Assembly (NCBI GenBank): GCA_030612965.1
Contig: JAUWMW010000061.1
Coordinates: 1-10,494 of the forward strand
Source of the DNA: a bacterium
GTDB taxonomy: Bacteria > Zixibacteria > MSB-5A5 > GN15 > FEB-12
Reading direction: 5' to 3'
DNA length: 10,494 nucleotides
A program made the position numbers and the translations under genes. Positions 6,557 through 10,494 of the stretch are shown here, piece after piece (positions within the stretch are counted from its first letter, which is position 1; each line of letters opens with the position of its first letter). The notes below the pieces were generated by a model. The model had not been told where the DNA came from and ran no database searches. It was given only the letters and a program-made list of their open reading frames with translations.

Positions 6557-8340
6557 TTAATCTTAACAATGCCACCCTTGATCGTGGTCATGGCGTCACC
6601 CTGAAGGGTGGCGGTCGGCGCCTTTACGGTGATAGCTGCGCCGCCCTTCGAGTCGTGATTGATCCCGCCCTCACTTGAGAAATTCCCACCGGCCTTGATC
6701 TTGGTGTCCATCGAGCTTTCCGCGTTGATGGCGCTACCCGACTTCAAAGTAATGTCACCACTGGTGGTTTCCAACGTGATGTTCTTGCCCTTCATGGTGA
6801 TGTCACCGTCGGTTTCGATAGTGATCTTCGGCCCGTCGGCACTCAGGGTGATGGTGTTGCCGGACGCCTGAGTGATGCAAATGGTCTCGCTGCCACCCTT
6901 GTCGTGAAAGTAAATCTCGTTGCCGCTCTTGGTGCGGAAGATTTTCAGGTCGTTCTCAGCAGAATCATATCCCGCTGAATGACCAACCGGAGCTTTGTCC
7001 ACGCCGTTGTAGAGGCTGCCAAGGACGACCGGGCGATTGGGGTCGCCGTGCTCAAAAGCGACTAAGACCTCATCATCGATTTCCGGCAGACAGAAGAAGC
7101 CCCGATCGTTACCGCTGTGGGGGGTCAGAACTCTAAGCCAATGATCAGGTTCAGCAACGCTCGGTCCATCGTGCCACGTCATCTTGACCTTGACACGACC
7201 AAGCCCATCGGGGTCGTCGGTACTGGTGACGATAGCGCTCTGAACATCCGTAAAAGGTCTTTGCGCATACTTCTTCGGCGGATAAGCGGTGTCGAGCGGA
7301 ACGCAGGTAAAGGTGTTATTGTAATCACCCCTGACATAACGATGACCGACCGACTTGATCCAATGGGGGCCGTGAAATTCGCTGGGCATGCCGACTATTT
7401 TGACGCACCGACCAATGTTTAGGCGGGGGTCCCGTGAGCGCCCCGAGCAACTTACCATCCGACCGACCGAATCTTCACGCGCTCGTTCAATTGACTTGTC
7501 CAGAGTTGCCTGACTGTTCGGCCTGAGTCCGGTAACGAAGCTGCCGTCTGGATAGATATTCTTGGACCCGTCATGCGACAGTTTTGGCAAGTCCGAAAGG
7601 GAAGTCTTCAGCGCGCCCGACGTCTCACCGTCGTACACTTCTTTCTTAATATAGTCATAGGCCTGTGAGGCGAACTTCTCGGTGCGTGTGCCGAGGCCCA
7701 TTTTGAATTCAAAGAGCATTTGGCCGAAAGCCAGTTCAATGTCTTTATCGGTAGTCTGGGCCTTGCCTGCGGTGAATTTCGATCCGTCGTAATACGCAAA
7801 CAGACCGCTAAGTCCAGCCAGACGCATGACAAACTGAAAATCGGTTTCGCGGTACTGCACACAGTAAGGCAGGTTTCCTTCGGTTGCCTCGACTCCTCCG
7901 ACCGTGATGGCATGGTTGTTGAGAACGGCGCTTATTATGTCTTTAGCCGTTTGATCGTGAAACAGCTTATTGCGTCGCACTCCGTCCATTGCGATGGTGG
8001 GGCTGTGCGCGGTGATGGTGATAGCGTTTATCAGGTCGACTGTGTTCTCGTGCCTGACCTCGGTAACCACCCCGATAAACTCCATGGCTGTTATTGGCCG
8101 GGCCTCCTCCCAGATTTCGTCCGTTTCCATTTTCAATGAAATCGTCTCACCCAGGAAGCCGGAGAACTCCTTCGTCCCGACGAAGGCGCTCATATCCTGT
8201 TCCGCGCCCAGTCCGTGAAGCTCGAGCCTCAGAACATGGTGCCTGTCGACGTATTGGTCCAACTTGATAGCGGAGACCGCGGAAATGAACTCTGCGTCGA
8301 CGGCTTTGTCAGCAACCTTGATGCGAAAATCGTAGGCCAT
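6553..8340 (-). CDS. vgrG: T6SS spike protein VgrG (TssI)
   Basis: 595 residues. VgrG forms a trimer capping the Hcp tube and pierces the target; it often carries effectors. The gp27-like part covers about 1-360 and includes YRETDFQFVMRLAGLSGLF at 163-181, a family hallmark. The gp5 OB-fold covers about 365-446: DDPDGLGRVKVKMTW, HWLRVLTPHSG, GDPNRPVVLGSLYNG. From about 465 to the end a repetitive Thr/Ile/Gly/Asp-rich beta-helix follows, with short units such as GDITMKGKNITLETTSGDI, ending in TTIKGGIVKIN. There is no C-terminal effector domain, so this looks like a structural VgrG needing a PAAR tip encoded elsewhere. The ATG at 8338-8340 has a weak ribosome binding site. It lies 81 bases after hcp, with a GC-rich stem-loop between, and its stop overlaps the tssE start. 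Confidence 0.95.
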   Translation of the reverse strand: MAYDFRIKVADKAVDAEFISAVSAIKLDQYVDRHHVLRLELHGLGAEQDMSAFVGTKEFSGFLGETISLKMETDEIWEEARPITAMEFIGVVTEVRHENTVDLINAITITAHSPTIAMDGVRRNKLFHDQTAKDIISAVLNNHAITVGGVEATEGNLPYCVQYRETDFQFVMRLAGLSGLFAYYDGSKFTAGKAQTTDKDIELAFGQMLFEFKMGLGTRTEKFASQAYDYIKKEVYDGETSGALKTSLSDLPKLSHDGSKNIYPDGSFVTGLRPNSQATLDKSIERAREDSVGRMVSCSGRSRDPRLNIGRCVKIVGMPSEFHGPHWIKSVGHRYVRGDYNNTFTCVPLDTAYPPKKYAQRPFTDVQSAIVTSTDDPDGLGRVKVKMTWHDGPSVAEPDHWLRVLTPHSGNDRGFFCLPEIDDEVLVAFEHGDPNRPVVLGSLYNGVDKAPVGHSAGYDSAENDLKIFRTKSGNEIYFHDKGGSETICITQASGNTITLSADGPKITIETDGDITMKGKNITLETTSGDITLKSGSAINAESSMDTKIKAGGNFSSEGGINHDSKGGAAITVKAPTATLQGDAMTTIKGGIVKIN

Positions 8341-8381
8341 ACTCTATTACCGTATAATGGTCACGGCTTAGCGAGCAACGC

Positions 8382-8405
8382 CGGGCGGGAATTCTAACCC
8401 GCCCG
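8382..8405 (-). promoter_or_regulatory. GC-rich stem-loop between hcp and vgrG
   Basis: CGGGCGGG (8382-8389) is the exact reverse complement of CCCGCCCG (8398-8405), giving an 8-bp all-GC stem with an 8-base AT-rich loop. It begins 17 bases after the hcp stop on the transcribed strand. No T-run follows, so a complete intrinsic terminator is not supported. It could protect the 3' end of a processed hcp transcript or partly attenuate transcription, lowering vgrG relative to hcp. Confidence 0.55.
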
Positions 8406-8421
8406 CCCGCTGCTGTCAAAC

Positions 8422-8832
8422 CTATTCCTGCCAGCGGTTGTCGATCTCGGCGTCGCCAACGACGACCTTGTGGCATGAAATCTCAAAGTAAAGGAAGATC
8501 TGATCCTGGGGTCGGTCCTTGATGTGAGGAATGGTTTCAACGAACTTGGTGATGAAACCCTCTTCCCAGGTCAACTCTTTCATCGTGGCGTCATCCGGGT
8601 TGTGGAAGGTGACTTTGCCGGATTTCCAGTTGGGCTTGGATGAATCCATCGCCCAGCGTGCGATATCGACGTTCCCCTCCGGGTCGGATTCGATCGTCAC
8701 TTTGATGGTTCCCGCATGGGCGCGGTCAGACGGGCGCCCGGTCTCATCGCGAGCGGTGTAGAGCTCGTACGAGATCTGATAGACGTTGTCGTACTTAACG
8801 CCATCAATTTCCAGAAATGGTCTTCTTGCCAT
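8422..8832 (-). CDS. hcp: T6SS tube protein Hcp/TssD, Bacteroidetes-like type
   Basis: 136 residues. Hcp hexamers stack into the inner tube that is propelled out by the sheath and can carry effectors in its lumen. The sequence follows the Bacteroidetes TssD pattern as I know it: FLEIDGVKYDNVYQISYELY at residues 6-25, DETGRPSDRAHAGTIKVTIES at about 29-49, then a DATMKELTWEEGFITKF strand pair and a closing FEISCHKVVV strand before NRW. It lacks the GESQD start of classical proteobacterial Hcp. The start at 8830-8832 is well supported by AAAGGAG at 8839-8845 with a 6-base spacing, the strongest ribosome binding site in the window. This fits the high copy number of Hcp. A candidate promoter precedes it and a stem-loop follows the stop, so the gene may be expressed above its operon neighbours. 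Confidence 0.92.
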   Translation of the reverse strand: MARRPFLEIDGVKYDNVYQISYELYTARDETGRPSDRAHAGTIKVTIESDPEGNVDIARWAMDSSKPNWKSGKVTFHNPDDATMKELTWEEGFITKFVETIPHIKDRPQDQIFLYFEISCHKVVVGDAEIDNRWQE

Positions 8833-8838
8833 GGCTGG

Positions 8839-8845
8839 CTCCTTT
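8839..8845 (-). promoter_or_regulatory. Strong ribosome binding site of hcp
   Basis: AAAGGAG on the minus strand, 6 bases before the hcp ATG. It is the closest match to the anti-Shine-Dalgarno consensus among the genes here and settles the hcp start. Confidence 0.8.
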
Positions 8846-8860
8846 TGGTCTCAGCGTTCT

Positions 8861-8891
8861 GTTATAGACTTGCAGCTATCTTAGTTTTCAA
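8861..8891 (-). promoter_or_regulatory. Candidate promoter upstream of hcp
   Basis: On the minus strand TTGAAA (8886-8891, five of six -35 bases) and TATAAC (8861-8866, five of six -10 bases) are separated by 19 bases, slightly longer than ideal. The predicted start of transcription is near 8854, just ahead of the hcp ribosome binding site. It lies in the 93-base tssC-hcp gap, the largest AT-rich spacer in the right half of the operon. It is plausible as a booster promoter for the abundant tube protein but unproven. Confidence 0.33.
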
Positions 8892-8925
8892 CTTCACGGC
8901 ACAGCATCGATATCCAATGCCGCGC

Positions 8926-10344
8926 TTATTTGTCCTTCACAGCAGTGGCATCGTCCTCGTTCCAGGCGGTGAACTCAATATTGAACGTCCGCGCCGGGTA
9001 CTTGGGATTCAGCGCCACCTTGATATCGATCTCCTGTCGCTTGCGCATTTCTTCATCGGCGAAAATCTCCACGCGGTAGTCCTGGAGAATGTTGTCACCA
9101 CCTGAGATAGCCTTCATGAACTTGTCGATGTCGCGACGCATGGCGTCGACGAATTTCTGATCGATTACACTAAAGGTCTGTTTGTTCAGGTAGTTGCGCA
9201 GCGTTTTGTAAACGTAGTCATAGGTGCGACGAATAGAGTAGACGTTGAACGTCTCCTTGGTGAACAGCGTCGCAGCACCCATAGCCACCGCCGAACCCTC
9301 AAAACTGACCAGCGGGTTGACGCCTTTCTCGTTGATCTTGCTGGCGTCTGGCTGATTGGCTTTGAAACGAATGTACTTGGCGTCGGCGATCTTGCCGTAC
9401 TTGAATCCGGCTGATGGCTGCTGCATCCCGGCTGTGGTGTCACCCTTGTACATCATGCCGGCCACCGAGGCCGACGGCGGGATCCACATGTCGTCGTCCT
9501 CATACTGGTTGGCGCTACGGGCTTGCAGATAGTTGGCGAACACCGACACGTACTGCTTGTAGTCATCGATTCCCGGCATGTTGGCGTAGTTTGGATCGTC
9601 GAGCATCTCCATGACTTCCTCGAAGCTCTCGAAATTGGGCAGGTCGGTCATGACGTGAACCTTGTTGGGCAGTCCCAGCTGCCGAGCCACGTTATCGATA
9701 TTCTCGACACTGCCCAGATAGCCCGGTATCACGGCCATAGAGAAACACTCTTTGATGCTCCACTCGCGGTAGAGTTCGGCCACCGCCTTTGAGACTTCTT
9801 CAAACTTCTCTTTGTCGTCCGGGTCGGTCAATTCCTCCGCACTGACGTTGGCGAACCAGGCGTTGACTTTCTCGTCCGGTTCCATCTGTGCGTTGGCAAA
9901 GAACTTGTCAATCCCACGGTAGGTCGTCTCAAGTTCACGACTGGCCTGGTGCACCTTCTTCATGTTCTTTTCCAGATTGGTCTCCAGCTTGGCCGACTGC
10001 TCGCTGAGAGACTTGCGAACCTCGTCTAAGTTATCGCTCTGAGACAAATACTGCACCCAGAGCTTAAGTCTCTCACCCAGAAGTTTGCGCTGAACGGCAA
10101 AGTCCTTCTTGGTGAGGAACTCCTTGCGCTGGAAATCCTTTTTGGGGTCAAGCCACTCGATCCCCCGGACCAGGTCGCCGTCGGCGGTCTTGAACGACGG
10201 CAACAAATTGGCTAGTTTCTTGAAATCCCCGAAGGAATCGCTCAGAATCGAGGCGAATTCCTCATCGGAGACTTTTTCTGCTGCCGGTTTCGCCTCGGCT
10301 GCTTCGGCCGGCTGCGGCTGAGCTTGTTTTTCTTCTTCGCCCAT
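8926..10344 (-). CDS. tssC: T6SS contractile sheath large subunit TssC
   Basis: 472 residues, close to the usual TssC length. With TssB it polymerises into the contractile sheath around the Hcp tube; contraction drives injection. Residues 1-24 are a Gln/Ala/Glu/Pro-rich disordered extension. The core shows the pattern of Bacteroidetes-type TssC: EFLTKKDFAVQRKLLGERLK at about 75-94, a coiled helical stretch to about 148, TYRGIDKFFANAQ at 141-153, VIPGYLGS at 205-212, VMTDLPNF at 231-238, WIPPSASVAGMMYK at 287-300, and SAGFKYGKI at 311-319. The C-terminal YPARTFNIEFTAW (449-461) would be the final strand that completes the sheath handshake fold. The ATG at 10342-10344 is preceded by GAGGT, about 10 bases upstream, and 24 bases separate it from the upstream stop. 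TssC is secure; the subtype is inferred from remembered motifs. Confidence 0.9.
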   Translation of the reverse strand: MGEEEKQAQPQPAEAAEAKPAAEKVSDEEFASILSDSFGDFKKLANLLPSFKTADGDLVRGIEWLDPKKDFQRKEFLTKKDFAVQRKLLGERLKLWVQYLSQSDNLDEVRKSLSEQSAKLETNLEKNMKKVHQASRELETTYRGIDKFFANAQMEPDEKVNAWFANVSAEELTDPDDKEKFEEVSKAVAELYREWSIKECFSMAVIPGYLGSVENIDNVARQLGLPNKVHVMTDLPNFESFEEVMEMLDDPNYANMPGIDDYKQYVSVFANYLQARSANQYEDDDMWIPPSASVAGMMYKGDTTAGMQQPSAGFKYGKIADAKYIRFKANQPDASKINEKGVNPLVSFEGSAVAMGAATLFTKETFNVYSIRRTYDYVYKTLRNYLNKQTFSVIDQKFVDAMRRDIDKFMKAISGGDNILQDYRVEIFADEEMRKRQEIDIKVALNPKYPARTFNIEFTAWNEDDATAVKDK

Positions 10345-10368
10345 TTATCCGTTACCTCGTTTTGACGT

Positions 10369-10494
10369 CTATTCCGTGAGTAGATCTATGTAATAGTTGG
10401 CCGCCTTCAGAAGCGCTTCTTTCTTTTCCTTATCGCCCAGCGTCTTCTTAAGCGGGTTGTTCTTTTTCAGTTGCTTGTCGAGATCGGCCATCAT
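10369..10494 (-). CDS. tssB: C-terminal end of the T6SS sheath small subunit TssB (5' end outside window)
   Basis: Only the last 41 residues are present, open to the right window edge and ending in TAG at 10369-10371. They read MMADLDKQLKKNNPLKKTL followed by a Lys/Glu/Leu-rich helix ending in YYIDLLTE. TssB proteins end in an amphipathic helical segment with a LxxLKxxLxxNxxLRKxLxxLL pattern, which this matches loosely. tssB nearly always sits immediately before tssC, as here (24-base gap). The two Met codons at the window edge could be mistaken for a start, but a 41-residue gene at that place is less likely than a truncated tssB. TssB pairs with TssC to form the contractile sheath and carries helices that interlock neighbouring subunits. 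The assignment rests mainly on position. Confidence 0.65.
   Translation of the reverse strand: MMADLDKQLKKNNPLKKTLGDKEKKEALLKAANYYIDLLTE

Noticed and set aside
8353..8358. Perfect TATAAT on the plus strand
   Set aside because: No -35 element lies 16-18 bases upstream, and the promoter would point into antisense of hcp, where no plus-strand gene is supported.
8382..8405. Intrinsic terminator after hcp
   Set aside because: The stem is strong but no run of T follows on the transcribed strand and the next gene belongs to the same machine, so it is reported as a stem-loop only.
10369..10494. A complete 41-residue small gene starting at the window edge
   Set aside because: The Met codons coincide with the cut edge of the sequence, and position plus helical pattern fit the end of tssB better.

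Overview
The window is one continuous minus-strand operon for a type VI secretion system (T6SS), a cell-wall-anchored contractile injection machine. It is read from right (10494) to left (1) and runs off both ends. Every convincing gene is on the minus strand, coding density is high, and no rRNA, tRNA, insertion sequence or CRISPR array is visible.

Gene order in the direction of transcription: the 3' end of a small sheath gene (tssB-like), then tssC (sheath), hcp/tssD (tube), vgrG/tssI (spike), tssE (gp25-like), tssF and tssG (baseplate wedge), tssK (baseplate adaptor). These are followed by a 311-residue protein with one C-terminal membrane helix and by a P-loop GTPase-like protein cut by the left window edge. 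The first eight genes cover sheath, tube, spike and baseplate. The last two sit exactly where tssL and tssM follow tssK in proteobacterial systems, but their sequences are far from the usual DotU/IcmF forms. They are the least explained part of the window. TssH/ClpV, TssA, PAAR and effectors are not in the window.

TssC and Hcp look most like the forms I know from Bacteroidetes-type systems (T6SS subtype iii), for example VIPGYLG and WIPPSASVAG in TssC and the TGRPSDRAHAGTI stretch in Hcp. The genes specific to that subtype (tssN, tssO, tssP, tssQ, tssR) are not seen. The mid-50s GC content and this mixture suggest an organism of the FCB superphylum or a neighbouring uncultured phylum (Zixibacteria is one guess) rather than a classical Bacteroidetes or a proteobacterium. 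This is inference only.

Small-scale structure adds detail. There are candidate sigma70-like promoters just upstream of hcp and tssK, and a strong ribosome binding site at hcp. A GC-rich stem-loop lies between hcp and vgrG, and a hairpin with an imperfect direct repeat lies between tssE and tssF. Start/stop overlaps occur at vgrG-tssE and tssF-tssG. The most unexpected protein feature is a PASTA-like segment at the N-terminus of TssG.
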